From contig NZ_CP083666.1 of assembly GCF_020097835.1 (NCBI RefSeq), positions 1,922,001 through 1,986,000 on the forward strand: a DNA stretch of 64,000 bases, read 5' to 3'. Position 1 is the first letter of the stretch; each line of letters opens with the position of its first letter. The notes beneath the pieces were generated by a model. The model saw only the letters and a list, made by a program, of their open reading frames with translations, searched no databases and had not been told where the DNA came from. This stretch comes from Haloprofundus halobius. GTDB taxonomy: Archaea > Halobacteriota > Halobacteria > Halobacteriales > Haloferacaceae. The position numbers were made by a program, and so were the translations under genes. Positions 1 to 8,507 of the stretch are shown one piece after another.

Positions 1-1037
1 TCGAAGCGCTCCACTACGGGAACTTCATGGGCGCGCTCGCGGAACGCCAGGCTCACCAGGGACCGCTCGTCGCCGAGGCTGCCGGCCTCTCCTGTCCGGC
101 GACGCGGTACGAGCAGGCGTGTGCCTCCGCGGGCGTCGCCGCACGGCAGGGCCTCAAGAGCATCCGAAACGGCGAGAACGACGTGGTGCTCGTCGGCGGA
201 ATGGAGCGGATGACGAACCTGGAGACGGCGGGGGTGACGGAGTCGCTCGCCATCGCCGCCGACGAACTGTACGAGGTCCGCGCGGGCATCACCTTCCCCG
301 GCGCGTACGCGCTGATGGCGCAGGCGTACTTCTCGCAGTACGGCGGCAGTCGCGAGGACCTCGCGCACATCGCCGCCAAGAACCACCACAACGCCGTGAA
401 CAACGAGTACGCGCAGTACCAACGCGAGGTAACCGTCGAGGACGCGCTCGACAGTCCGCCGGTCGCCGAACCGCTGCACCTGTTCGACGCCTGTCCCATC
501 ACCGACGGCGCGAGCGCGCTCGTCCTCGTCAGCGAGGAGTACGCCGAGGAACACGACGTCGACGCGCCCGTCGCCATCACCGGCAGCGGACAGGGCGGCG
601 ACAAGATGGCGCTGCAGGACCGCGCGCACCTCGCGCAGACCCCGGCGGCGACGAAGGCCGCCGACGAGGCGTACGCCGACGCGGGCCGTAGCCCCGAGGA
701 TATCGAGGTGGCGGAGGTCCACGACTGCTTCACCATCGCCGAGGTGCTCGCGCTCGAATCCGTCGGCTTCTACGAACCCGGAGCGGCCATCGGCGCTGCC
801 CGTCGCGGCGAGACCACTCGCGACGGCGATCGACCCGTCAACCTCTCGGGTGGATTGAAGGCGAAAGGCCACCCCGTCGGCGCGACGGGCGGCAGCCAAC
901 TCGTCGAGATGACGCGACTGCTCCGCGGCGACCACCCGAACAGCGACGCCGTCGCCGACGCCGAAATCGGCCTGACGCACAACGCGGGCGGAACCGTCGC
1001 CAGCGCCGTCGTCCACGTGCTGGAGGTGGTGAACTGA
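1..1037 (+). CDS. Thiolase family protein (acetyl-CoA C-acyltransferase type), 5' partial
   Basis: The reading frame is open to the left edge (in frame from base 3), so the true start lies outside the window; about 345 residues remain of a family usually near 385. The catalytic cysteine lies in EQACASAG (codon at 120-122), the C-terminal signature GHPVGATGG lies near base 868, and the end NAGGTVASAVVHVLE is typical. These place it in the archaeal SCP-x-like thiolase branch, which condenses or cleaves acyl-CoAs (for example two acetyl-CoA to acetoacetyl-CoA for the mevalonate route). The next gene, a DUF35 protein, overlaps by one base; archaeal thiolases of this branch are known to work with such a partner. 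The substrate is not fixed by sequence. Confidence 0.93.
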   Translation, partial: EALHYGNFMGALAERQAHQGPLVAEAAGLSCPATRYEQACASAGVAARQGLKSIRNGENDVVLVGGMERMTNLETAGVTESLAIAADELYEVRAGITFPGAYALMAQAYFSQYGGSREDLAHIAAKNHHNAVNNEYAQYQREVTVEDALDSPPVAEPLHLFDACPITDGASALVLVSEEYAEEHDVDAPVAITGSGQGGDKMALQDRAHLAQTPAATKAADEAYADAGRSPEDIEVAEVHDCFTIAEVLALESVGFYEPGAAIGAARRGETTRDGDRPVNLSGGLKAKGHPVGATGGSQLVEMTRLLRGDHPNSDAVADAEIGLTHNAGGTVASAVVHVLEVVN

Positions 1038-1411
1038 TGGCGGACTCCGGCTACGACGAGTGGATCGACGCCATCGACGCGGGCGAGGGCACCTACCTCG
1101 AATGCCCGGAGGGTCACGGCTCGTTGCCGCCGCGGCGCACCTGTCCGCACTGCGGCGCACTGGAGTTGACCGAAAAACCGCTGCCCGAGTCAGGGACGAT
1201 AGAAACGTTCAGCGTCGTCCACGTCGCCTCCCCGTCGTTCGCCGACGACACGCCCTACGCGACGGCCGTCGTCGACTTCGGTCCGGTGCGTCTCACCGGC
1301 GTGGTTCGGGGCGTCGAGTTCGACGACCTCGACGTCGGCACGTCAGTCGGTGTCGGTATCGAGGAGAGCGAGACGACCGGCCAACCAGTCGTCGTCTTCC
1401 GGCCGCGGTAG
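1037..1411 (+). CDS. Zn-ribbon OB-fold (DUF35) protein, thiolase partner
   Basis: A 124-residue protein. Its N-terminal half carries a rubredoxin-like zinc ribbon (YLECPEGHGS then CPHCG, about residues 18-38), and its C-terminal half is the beta-rich OB fold typical of DUF35 acyl-CoA-binding proteins. The ATG at 1037 overlaps the thiolase stop (TGATG), indicating translational coupling. In archaea DUF35 proteins bridge thiolase and HMG-CoA synthase so that acetoacetyl-CoA is channelled; by adjacency this one most likely binds the thiolase encoded just upstream. No HMG-CoA synthase gene is visible here, so a fatty-acid or other acyl-CoA role is also possible. Confidence 0.9.
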   Translation: MADSGYDEWIDAIDAGEGTYLECPEGHGSLPPRRTCPHCGALELTEKPLPESGTIETFSVVHVASPSFADDTPYATAVVDFGPVRLTGVVRGVEFDDLDVGTSVGVGIEESETTGQPVVVFRPR

Positions 1412-1475
1412 TCGGCAGCGGTCGACCGTTCGAGAGTTTTCGAGGGCTCGGGTTCGACACACGTGTACTCCGACA

Positions 1476-2606
1476 CTACGACACGGCACCGACCGCAGTC
1501 GTGCGTCGCTCGGCCCGTCGACGCCGATACCCCGAGGTGAGCGCGAGCAGGACTGCGCCGAGGCCGACGAGTCCGACCGCGAGATTCACCACCCAGCCGA
1601 GGAACGGAATCTGCACCGCGAGTGCGACGACGACGACGCCGACGAGGAGCGCCGCCCACTCGCCTTCCCTGTCGGTGTAGGCCAGAAGCACGGCACCGAC
1701 GGCGAATCGGCCGTACACCCCGCCGACCCAGACGAGCAGGCCGAACAGCACCGACCCGACGAGCGCCAGCGGGATGCCGACGAGCGTCAGGACGAGCAAC
1801 AGCAGCGCCAGCGGCACGACGACCAGAGAGAGGACGCCCACACCGGCGGACAGACCGGGGTTCCGCGCGGATTCGAGCACCACGCGCTGGGAGAACGAGG
1901 GGAAGACGAAGAGCAGGACGGCACCCAACAGTAGATTCATGAGCAGGCCGTAGACGACCGAGACCCACCCGGGAACGAGCGGTCCGTCGGTCCCCGCTGG
2001 CGCGGCGGTCGCGAGGTCGTCGTCGCGTTCGACCGTGCCACCGACGACCGCACCGTCGGCTCGGTCGAGCGACCCGTCGTAGGTGAGGTCACCTTCGATG
2101 ACGGCCGTCGAACCGAGAGTGATCTCGTCCGCACCGATTTCGGCGTCGCCCTGTACGGTGCCGTCGACGGTCGCCGTTCGCGCTCCCGCGCTCAGGTCGC
2201 CGCCGACCGTCGCTCCCTCAGCGACGATGAGACTCCCAGTTCCGACAGCGACGTCGCCGCCGACGGTCGACCCCTCGGCGAGCGTGAGACTACCGGCGCC
2301 ACCGGCGACGTCACCGTCGACGACGCCGGCGATTCGGACGCTCCCCGCCGCGCCGGCGACGTCGCCGCCGACGCGACCGGTGTCGGCGACGTACACGTCT
2401 CCGGCGAGTGCGGATACGGTTCCGTTCACCGTCCCGCGCACGACGACCGACCCGCCGAACGCGCTGAGTTCGTCGACTGTCTCGTTCTCGGCGACGACGA
2501 CCGTCTCGCCGGAGCGGGTGACCGCCGTGGCGACACCGGGGACGGCCGCCAGCGCGACAACTGCCACGAGAATGACCGCCACCACCGACCGAGCGTCTCG
2601 TCTCAT
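1476..2606 (-). CDS. Bactofilin-like (polymer-forming) domain protein with C-terminal membrane segments
   Basis: A 376-residue protein with an N-terminal hydrophobic signal/anchor (about residues 8-28). A repetitive beta-helix region follows (about 30-190), built of short turns around recurring VGGDV, VDGDV and VGGTV motifs, as in bactofilin/polymer-forming proteins. The C-terminal half (about 205-360) contains four to five hydrophobic helices, and the basic tail is RRRRAERR. The combination suggests an extracytoplasmic beta-helical ladder tethered to a polytopic membrane part; its role is unknown. Convergent with the thiolase/DUF35 pair. A weak TATA-like stretch lies about 25-30 bp before the ATG. 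Confidence is high that the gene is real and moderate for the fold. Confidence 0.82.
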   Translation of the reverse strand: MRRDARSVVAVILVAVVALAAVPGVATAVTRSGETVVVAENETVDELSAFGGSVVVRGTVNGTVSALAGDVYVADTGRVGGDVAGAAGSVRIAGVVDGDVAGGAGSLTLAEGSTVGGDVAVGTGSLIVAEGATVGGDLSAGARTATVDGTVQGDAEIGADEITLGSTAVIEGDLTYDGSLDRADGAVVGGTVERDDDLATAAPAGTDGPLVPGWVSVVYGLLMNLLLGAVLLFVFPSFSQRVVLESARNPGLSAGVGVLSLVVVPLALLLLVLTLVGIPLALVGSVLFGLLVWVGGVYGRFAVGAVLLAYTDREGEWAALLVGVVVVALAVQIPFLGWVVNLAVGLVGLGAVLLALTSGYRRRRAERRTTAVGAVS

Positions 2607-2813
2607 CGAGGGAGATAATGAACGGTATCCTACAAGTAACTGCGGTCAGTTGCCGCCTATGTGGACAGTAGAGCGTCTGTGAGCGTCACGAGAGGTGTTT
2701 CGAACGTTTCCATCACGTCTCCATCACATCTGCATCGTTCTCGTACCGCTGTCGAACGGAGCAAAACAGCAGGGTGGCCGAACTGACTCGACCGGACGCA
2801 CGTCCGGGGACGG

Positions 2814-3743
2814 TTACGCCGTCTCGGCGAGTTCCTCGCGAACCGTCCGGAGGAACGATTCGGGGTGTTCGACGTGCGGCAACAGCATCGCGTCGTCGAA
2901 GACGACGAGTCGGGCGTCGGCCTCGTCGGCGAGCGTCCGGCCGTCCGAAAGCGGCGTCACGTCGGCCTCGCGGCCCCAGACGAGCGTCACGGGCACGTCG
3001 AGGTCCGCGAGCGTCTCGCCGAGGTCGATATCCGAGTTGAGATAGCCACTAACGAACGAGGCGGGCGCGAAGCGGGCGTTCTTCTGGTGAGTCGTGCGCC
3101 ACTGGTAGTCGACCCACTCGTCGGAGAGGTTCGAGGTGTCGTAGTAGCCGTGGTCGGCGCTGAAGTGGCGCAGCGAGCGACGCGAGGTGATGAGGTTGTA
3201 CGCCGCAGTACCTACGAGCGGCGCGCGGAACAGTTCCCGAAGCGCCTGCTTCGGTTGCGGCCCGGCCTTCGTCGTCGGACAGACGAGAATCAACTGCGAC
3301 ACGTCGGCGTCGCGGACCGCGGCGGCAACGTACGACGCGGTGAGCGACGACGCCAGCACCGCCGGTTCGTCGAACTCGCCGAGGAAGTCGGTGACGAAGT
3401 CCTCGTACAGCGCCGCGGAGTAGCGAAGCGGCGGCCGGTCGGAGCGGCCGAACCCCGGCAGGTCGGGCGCGACGACGTGGTACTCCGAGGCGAGCTCGGT
3501 GAAGATCTCGCGGAACTCGCCGCCGGAGCCGGCGGCGTTGATGCCGTGCAGGAGCACGAGGTCCTGGTCGTCGGGGTCGCCCGCCTCGGTGTAGGCGACG
3601 TTCATCCCGCGCCAGCGGTACGTGCGCTGTTCGCCGATGAGCGCCGGTTCGAGTTCGCCAGCACCCTGCGTGAGCATCCGGTTCGCGGCCGCGACTGCGC
3701 CGATACCGAGCGCGGCACCGCCGATAGCTCGTCGGAGTTTCAT
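2814..3743 (-). CDS. Alpha/beta hydrolase
   Basis: About 309 residues from the ATG at 3743, which begins MKLRRAIGGA; longer frames upstream overlap the neighbouring glycosyltransferase and are rejected. The N-terminus has a hydrophobic segment (about 6-22). The hydrolase core includes the oxyanion region LVLLHGINAAG and the strand VVAPDLPGFGRSDRP. The nucleophile elbow position reads ASSLTASY, a serine but without the canonical GxSxG glycines, an acid appears in VTLVWGREADV, and the catalytic histidine is in LPHVEHPESF. This is the DDE/menaquinone-esterase-like hydrolase family; the substrate is unknown. It follows the glycosyltransferase on the same strand with a 53-bp gap. Confidence 0.87.
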   Translation of the reverse strand: MKLRRAIGGAALGIGAVAAANRMLTQGAGELEPALIGEQRTYRWRGMNVAYTEAGDPDDQDLVLLHGINAAGSGGEFREIFTELASEYHVVAPDLPGFGRSDRPPLRYSAALYEDFVTDFLGEFDEPAVLASSLTASYVAAAVRDADVSQLILVCPTTKAGPQPKQALRELFRAPLVGTAAYNLITSRRSLRHFSADHGYYDTSNLSDEWVDYQWRTTHQKNARFAPASFVSGYLNSDIDLGETLADLDVPVTLVWGREADVTPLSDGRTLADEADARLVVFDDAMLLPHVEHPESFLRTVREELAETA

Positions 3744-3796
3744 ACGAAAGCGACGAGGGCGAGAGACTTGATAGCTACGCCCGTTTCGCGCCGAAC

Positions 3797-4705
3797 TCAG
3801 TCGGTGACGGTCACGTCGAACGTCGAGCGCCACCGGTAGCGGCGGCCGCCCCACCGGAACGTCGGCACGACGAGCGCGTAGCAAAACACCGCCGAAACGA
3901 GCAGCGCCGACGGGTACGCCAACAGCCACGTCGAGCGGTCGACGCCGAAGAACCGGTAGGTGAGGTACGACGCGACGGTCAGCGTCGCGGCGGCGACGAC
4001 GGGCGCGAGGAGGCAGAACAGTCCGACCAGCGAGACGGAGACGAACGCGACGGCTCTTTCCCTCGGATTGGGGACGGTGACGATTTTGACGAAGCGGACC
4101 AGTCGGTCGTGGACCGTCCTCGGATCCCCCTCGACGGGGACGAGCGTCAGTTCCGAACGGAGCGTCGTCACCTCGTCGCCGAGATGCTCCCACAGCAGGC
4201 TGTCGTCGCTGACGGTGCGGCGCAGTTCGGCGACGTACGCGTCGAGGTCCAGTTGGTCGCGCCGGAACGTGACCCCGCCGCCCCACGGCGCGTTCGCCAC
4301 CCACACCGCGAGCGTGACGACGAACAGGAGAAACGGTTCGAACGGTCGCCACCAGCCGTCGCCGACGAACGCCGGGAGCGCCGATACCGCGCCGTGCTCC
4401 TCGCCGAGTGACTTCATCCGCGCTAACCACTCGTCGTCGCGCGGCACGTCGTCGTCAGTCAGGACGATTCGCTCCTGCTCCCGGTCGATGCGTTCGAGCG
4501 CGTACGCCAGCGCGTTGGCCTTCGCCGAACAGCGGACCGGGTCGCCCGCGACGAGGATGCGGACGCCGGACGGCGGGTCGTGGCTCGCTACCGGGTCGGT
4601 CGGCCGGTCGCAGACGACGAGCAGTTCGTCGTCGGAGCCGAGTTGGGCGGCGAGCGACTCGCAGGAGTCGGTCCACGTCGTCGTCGGCAGGATGACACTC
4701 GCCAT
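3797..4705 (-). CDS. Glycosyltransferase family 2 (GT21-like), membrane-anchored
   Basis: About 302 residues from ATG 4705 (MASVILPTTT); an in-frame ATG lies at 4720, but a T-rich TATA-like stretch around 4730-4740 is better spaced for 4705. The GT-A core contains the nucleotide-sugar region, the DDD motif in IVLTDDDVPRDDEW, and a C-terminal acceptor-side segment. Hydrophobic helices lie near residues 140-160 and 220-285. The layout resembles ceramide-glucosyltransferase-like GT2/GT21 enzymes that glycosylate lipid acceptors at the membrane. The acceptor is not predictable. Same strand as the downstream hydrolase. Confidence 0.85.
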   Translation of the reverse strand: MASVILPTTTWTDSCESLAAQLGSDDELLVVCDRPTDPVASHDPPSGVRILVAGDPVRCSAKANALAYALERIDREQERIVLTDDDVPRDDEWLARMKSLGEEHGAVSALPAFVGDGWWRPFEPFLLFVVTLAVWVANAPWGGGVTFRRDQLDLDAYVAELRRTVSDDSLLWEHLGDEVTTLRSELTLVPVEGDPRTVHDRLVRFVKIVTVPNPRERAVAFVSVSLVGLFCLLAPVVAAATLTVASYLTYRFFGVDRSTWLLAYPSALLVSAVFCYALVVPTFRWGGRRYRWRSTFDVTVTD

Positions 4706-4786
4706 CGTCCGAACCTGCATCGAAGAGGAACAAAAAGTCGAGTGTCGCGGGGGGTTCCCGTTCGGTCGAGACGAGGCGGACCGAAC

Positions 4787-5872
4787 TCAGTCGTCGCCGT
4801 CGAGACACTCTCGCAGCGGTTCGACCAACTCGTCGGCGACGGTGTACGGGTCCGTCTTCCGGGCGACGACGGCGTCGACGAACGACTCCATGCCGCCGCG
4901 GCGGTCGATTTCGCTCTCCAGCAGCGAGCCGGTGTCCTCGCGCAGGAGCGTCCGAATCTCCTCGGCGTAGCGCGTCCGGGCCTTCTCGGTGAGACGGCCC
5001 GAGCGTTCGAGGTACTCGCGGTGTTCCGCGAGCGTCTCGATGAGTTCGTCGATGCCGTCACCCGAGGTGGCGACGGTCTCGACGACGTCCGCGGTCCACC
5101 CCTCCTCGCCGTCGCCTCCCTCACCGTTCTTCTCGCTCTCGTCGGGACTGTCGGCGACGTCGGGTTTCTCGAACCCGCCTCCCGCGCCGTGGTGACCCAA
5201 GTCGAGGTTCGCCGTCGGGTCGCCCTGGAGGTGAATCATCTCTTCGAGGTCGGCGACGGTTTTCGACGCGCCGCTCATGTCGGCTTTGTTGACGACGAAC
5301 ACGTCGCCGATCTCTAAAATCCCTGCTTTGAGCATCTGTACGTCGTCGCCGCTGCCCGGTTGGACGAGCACGACGACGGTGTCGGCGGTCCGAACGACGT
5401 CGATTTCGTTCTGGCCCGCGCCGACCGTCTCGACGATGATTTTGTCCTTGCCGAACGCGTCGAGCGCTTTGACGGCGTCGCCGGTGGCCGTCGAGAGGCC
5501 GCCGAGTGTCCCGCGGGCGCTCATCGACCGGAAGAACACGTCCATGTCGCCGACGTTCGAGGCCATGCGGATGCGGTCGCCGAGAACCGAGCCGCCGGTG
5601 TACGGCGAGGAGGGGTCGACGGCGATGATGCCGACGGTTTCGCCTCTGTCGCGGTAAGTCTTCGCCAGTTTGTCGACGAGCGTCGACTTGCCCGCGCCCG
5701 GACTGCCCGTGATGCCGATTACCTCGGCCTCGCCGGTGTGTTCGTGCAGCGCGGAGACCAGTTCGCGATAGCCCGGCGACCGGTTCTCTATCTTCGTGAT
5801 GGTCCGCGCGAGCGCGCGATGGTCGCCGTCGAGGAGGCGGTCGACGAGGTCCGTCTCTTCGGCCCGACTCAT
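4787..5872 (-). CDS. meaB: Methylmalonyl-CoA mutase-associated GTPase MeaB
   Basis: A 361-residue P-loop GTPase of the MeaB/ArgK family that protects and reloads adenosylcobalamin in methylmalonyl-CoA mutase. The Walker A motif is GSPGAGKST (residues 56-64), followed by VDPSSPYTGGSVLGDRIRM and the base-recognition region VNKADMSG. A Gly/Glu-rich insertion (HHGAGGGFEKPD through GEGGDGEEGW) after the NKxD region appears to be a haloarchaeal extension. The ATG at 5872 overlaps the stop of the upstream B12-binding subunit by four bases, so the two genes form an operon. The catalytic mutase subunit is not in the window. Confidence 0.96.
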   Translation of the reverse strand: MSRAEETDLVDRLLDGDHRALARTITKIENRSPGYRELVSALHEHTGEAEVIGITGSPGAGKSTLVDKLAKTYRDRGETVGIIAVDPSSPYTGGSVLGDRIRMASNVGDMDVFFRSMSARGTLGGLSTATGDAVKALDAFGKDKIIVETVGAGQNEIDVVRTADTVVVLVQPGSGDDVQMLKAGILEIGDVFVVNKADMSGASKTVADLEEMIHLQGDPTANLDLGHHGAGGGFEKPDVADSPDESEKNGEGGDGEEGWTADVVETVATSGDGIDELIETLAEHREYLERSGRLTEKARTRYAEEIRTLLREDTGSLLESEIDRRGGMESFVDAVVARKTDPYTVADELVEPLRECLDGDD

Positions 5873-6288
5873 GCGCGGTCGGGAGCGTTGTTCCGGACGA
5901 ACTCGATGGTGTCGGCCATCGGCGTCCCCGGACCGAACACCTCGGCGACGCCCATCTCCTTTAGCTTCTTCTTGTCGTCGTCGGGGACGATGCCGCCGAC
6001 GAGGATGAGCGTGTCCTCGAACGCGCCGTACTCCTTCAGGCCGTCGACGACCTTCGGGACGAGCGTGTTGTGCGCCCCCGAGAGGATGGAGATGCCGAGC
6101 ACGTCGACGTCCTCCTGCACTGCGGCCTGGACGATCTCGTCCGGCGCGCGGTGGAGTCCCGAGTAGATGACCTCGAATCCGGCGTCGCGGAAAGCGCGAG
6201 CGATGACGTGCGCCCCGCGGTCGTGGCCGTCGAGTCCGACCTTGGCCACGAGACACCGAATCGCTCTCTGGTCTGCGTCTGCGCTCAT
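5869..6288 (-). CDS. mcmA2: Methylmalonyl-CoA mutase, B12-binding (C-terminal) subunit
   Basis: A 139-residue cobalamin-binding domain. The base-off DxHxxG motif is DGHDRG (D20, H22, G25), followed by the SGLHRAPDE strand-helix, the SILSGAH segment and the LVGG loop that surrounds the dimethylbenzimidazole tail. The length fits the stand-alone small subunit found in archaea, where the catalytic TIM-barrel subunit is encoded separately. It converts methylmalonyl-CoA to succinyl-CoA together with the large subunit, in propionate or branched-chain degradation. First gene of a two-gene operon with meaB. A TATA-like element (TTAGAGTC on the coding strand) lies roughly 27 bp upstream. Confidence 0.96.
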   Translation of the reverse strand: MSADADQRAIRCLVAKVGLDGHDRGAHVIARAFRDAGFEVIYSGLHRAPDEIVQAAVQEDVDVLGISILSGAHNTLVPKVVDGLKEYGAFEDTLILVGGIVPDDDKKKLKEMGVAEVFGPGTPMADTIEFVRNNAPDRA

Positions 6289-6406
6289 GGGGTCAGATTC
6301 GCTATCCGCCGCTTTGACTCTAACGGATATTCGGGACAGTTCGAGCGGCTGACCCGGCCGTGATCCTGACCGCTGACGCGGGGAGTTCGTTCGACGCTAC
6401 CGCTGC

Positions 6407-8245
6407 TCAGTCCCTCGTCCCGACGTGCTCGTCGAGGAACTCCACGATTGCGGCGTACGCGGTCTTTCGGTTTTCGAGCTTCGAGAAACCGTGACCCTCG
6501 TCCTCGAAGATGAGTTCGCGCACCGGGACGCCCTGTTCGCGTGCCTGCTCGACTATCTGGTGGGCTTCGCCGACGGGGACGCGCGGATCGTTCTCGCCGT
6601 GGAGGACGAACAACGGTGTTTGAATCGCTTCGATCTGGTTGATGGGCGAGATGGATTCGAGGAACTCCCTATCCGTTTCGAGGCTGCCGTACTCGGCCTC
6701 GCGGAGTTCACGTCGCCACTCGCCGGTGTTTTCGAGGAAGGTGACGAAGTTCGCGATGCCGACGATGTCGACGGCGGCGGCCCACAGTTCGGGGTACTCG
6801 GTCACCGACGCGAGCGCCATGAACCCGCCGTAGGAGCCGCCCATGGCGACGATTCGGTCGGGGTCGACCGAGGGGTGGTCGTGGAGCCACTCCACGGCCG
6901 CCTCGATGTCCTTCACCGAGTCCATCCGCTTCTCCACGTCGTCGAGGTGGCCGTACGCCTTCCCATAGCCCGCAGAGCCGCGGACGTTCGGCTCGAAGAC
7001 GGCGTAGCCGTGGTTGAGCAGGAACTGCTTGACGCCGTTGAACGACGGGCGGCGCTGCGACTCGGGGCCGCCGTGGATGTCGACGACGACGGGCGTCTTC
7101 GACTCGTCACCGGCGCGTTCGGGCAGCGAGAAGAACGCCGGAATCTCGCGGCCGTCGAACGTCGGGTAGTGGACGAGTTCGGGTTCGATAAACGTGTCGC
7201 GGGGGATGCCCGCCGTCGCGGCGCGGGTCCACCGCTCGGTCTCGCCCGTCCGGACGTCGACGACGTGGACGTTCGTGTTGTCGGTGCTCCGCGTCGCCGT
7301 GATGGCGAACCGCTCGGCGTCGGGGCCGAAACTCACGCCGCCGGCGACGCCCTTCGGCAGGTCGGGGTCCGGAAGCGGGTCGACGGTGTCGGGACCGTCG
7401 AGGGTGCCGACGGAGAGTTCGGTGTAGCCGTCGACGTTGCGCGAGTAGACGATTCGTCCCGTCTCGTCGTCGATGGCGACACCGTCGATGTTCCACTCCT
7501 CGTCCGCGACGACGACGCTGAACTCCCGGGTTTCGAGGTCCAATCGAGCTAAATCGAGCGTATCGCTGTCGCGGTCGGTGACGAGATAGAGGCTCTCGCC
7601 GTCGGGAGCCCACTCGACGCTCGTATAGCGAACGGTGCCCTCGTGCGGCGTCACGTGCTCCAGTTCGCCGGTTTCGAGGTCCAACACGGAGACGTCCATG
7701 TCGAAGTTCGAGTACGCTTCGTGGACGACGAGTCGACTGTCGTCGGGCGACCAGCCGCCGACGTTGAGCCAGCCGCTGCCCTCGTGGACGAGCGTCGCGT
7801 CGTCGCCGACTTCGTCGCGGCCCTGAACGTAGACGTCGAAGACGGACTCGTCGCGGCGGTTCGACGTAAAGGCGAACCGCTCGCCGTCGTGGCTCCACCC
7901 ACCCCAGCGGTGCTTGGCTTCGGGCATCGCGGTGAGCTCCGTAATCCGACCGTTGGCGACGTTCAGCAGGTAGAGCTGTTGGCGCTCGTTGCCGCCCTCG
8001 TCCATCCCGAAGACGAGTTCGGGACGCTCCGGCGACCACGAGACGAAGGTGACGCGCTCTTCGAAAAAGGTGTGCTGTTCGGGCCACTCGCCGGGTGCGC
8101 CGACGCTCCACACCTGCGAGGTGCCCGTCGTGTCCATCAGGAAGGCGACGCGCTCGCGCCGTCCCTCGAAGGTGTCTCCGGGGCCGAACGACCCGCCACC
8201 GGCGCTCCGGACGTTGAGGTACCGTTCGATGTCGTACGTCTCCAT
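6407..8245 (-). CDS. S9 family (prolyl-oligopeptidase/acylaminoacyl-peptidase) serine peptidase
   Basis: A 612-residue protein from ATG 8245 (METYDIERYL). The N-terminal two thirds form a seven-blade beta-propeller with WSPDD/WAPDGE-type repeats. The C-terminal catalytic domain holds Ser471 in GGSYGG, Asp553 in ENDPRVP and His585 in EGHGF, with the oxyanion stretch VDIHGGPES. The order and spacing match cytoplasmic S9C peptidases that remove acylated residues or cut short peptides. No signal peptide is visible. It stands alone between convergent and divergent neighbours. Length is normal for the family. Confidence 0.95.
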   Translation of the reverse strand: METYDIERYLNVRSAGGGSFGPGDTFEGRRERVAFLMDTTGTSQVWSVGAPGEWPEQHTFFEERVTFVSWSPERPELVFGMDEGGNERQQLYLLNVANGRITELTAMPEAKHRWGGWSHDGERFAFTSNRRDESVFDVYVQGRDEVGDDATLVHEGSGWLNVGGWSPDDSRLVVHEAYSNFDMDVSVLDLETGELEHVTPHEGTVRYTSVEWAPDGESLYLVTDRDSDTLDLARLDLETREFSVVVADEEWNIDGVAIDDETGRIVYSRNVDGYTELSVGTLDGPDTVDPLPDPDLPKGVAGGVSFGPDAERFAITATRSTDNTNVHVVDVRTGETERWTRAATAGIPRDTFIEPELVHYPTFDGREIPAFFSLPERAGDESKTPVVVDIHGGPESQRRPSFNGVKQFLLNHGYAVFEPNVRGSAGYGKAYGHLDDVEKRMDSVKDIEAAVEWLHDHPSVDPDRIVAMGGSYGGFMALASVTEYPELWAAAVDIVGIANFVTFLENTGEWRRELREAEYGSLETDREFLESISPINQIEAIQTPLFVLHGENDPRVPVGEAHQIVEQAREQGVPVRELIFEDEGHGFSKLENRKTAYAAIVEFLDEHVGTRD

Positions 8246-8463
8246 ATCTCGGTGTTTCGGGCTCGTACCAAAACCGTTCGCTTCGCGGAGAGCGGTAACG
8301 CGACGTTTCCGATTCAGTACGTCGACCTGAACGACACTCCGCGAAAAATATAGAGACAATGTAACCGAACGTCTCACAATCCCGGCGTTTCGGACTGACA
8401 CTCAGCTACCGTGTCGGGTGTCGGCCCGGTGTGTTGGACCGCTCACGGCAGCGTTTCCCCTGA

Positions 8464-8482
8464 TTTGTTAACCAATAACAAA
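8464..8482. promoter_or_regulatory. Inverted repeat overlapping the promoter of the FG-GAP gene
   Basis: Perfect 7-bp arms TTTGTTA and TAACAAA are separated by ACCAA. The centre lies about 35 bp before the ATG at 8508, at the position of the BRE/TATA box, so it may be an operator or a symmetric promoter element. The rest of the 8246-8507 gap holds AT-rich patches (AAAAATATAG near 8345) but no gene that I can see. Confidence 0.45.
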
Positions 8483-8507
8483 GCCGTCACGTACCCTCCA
8501 GGGTTCA

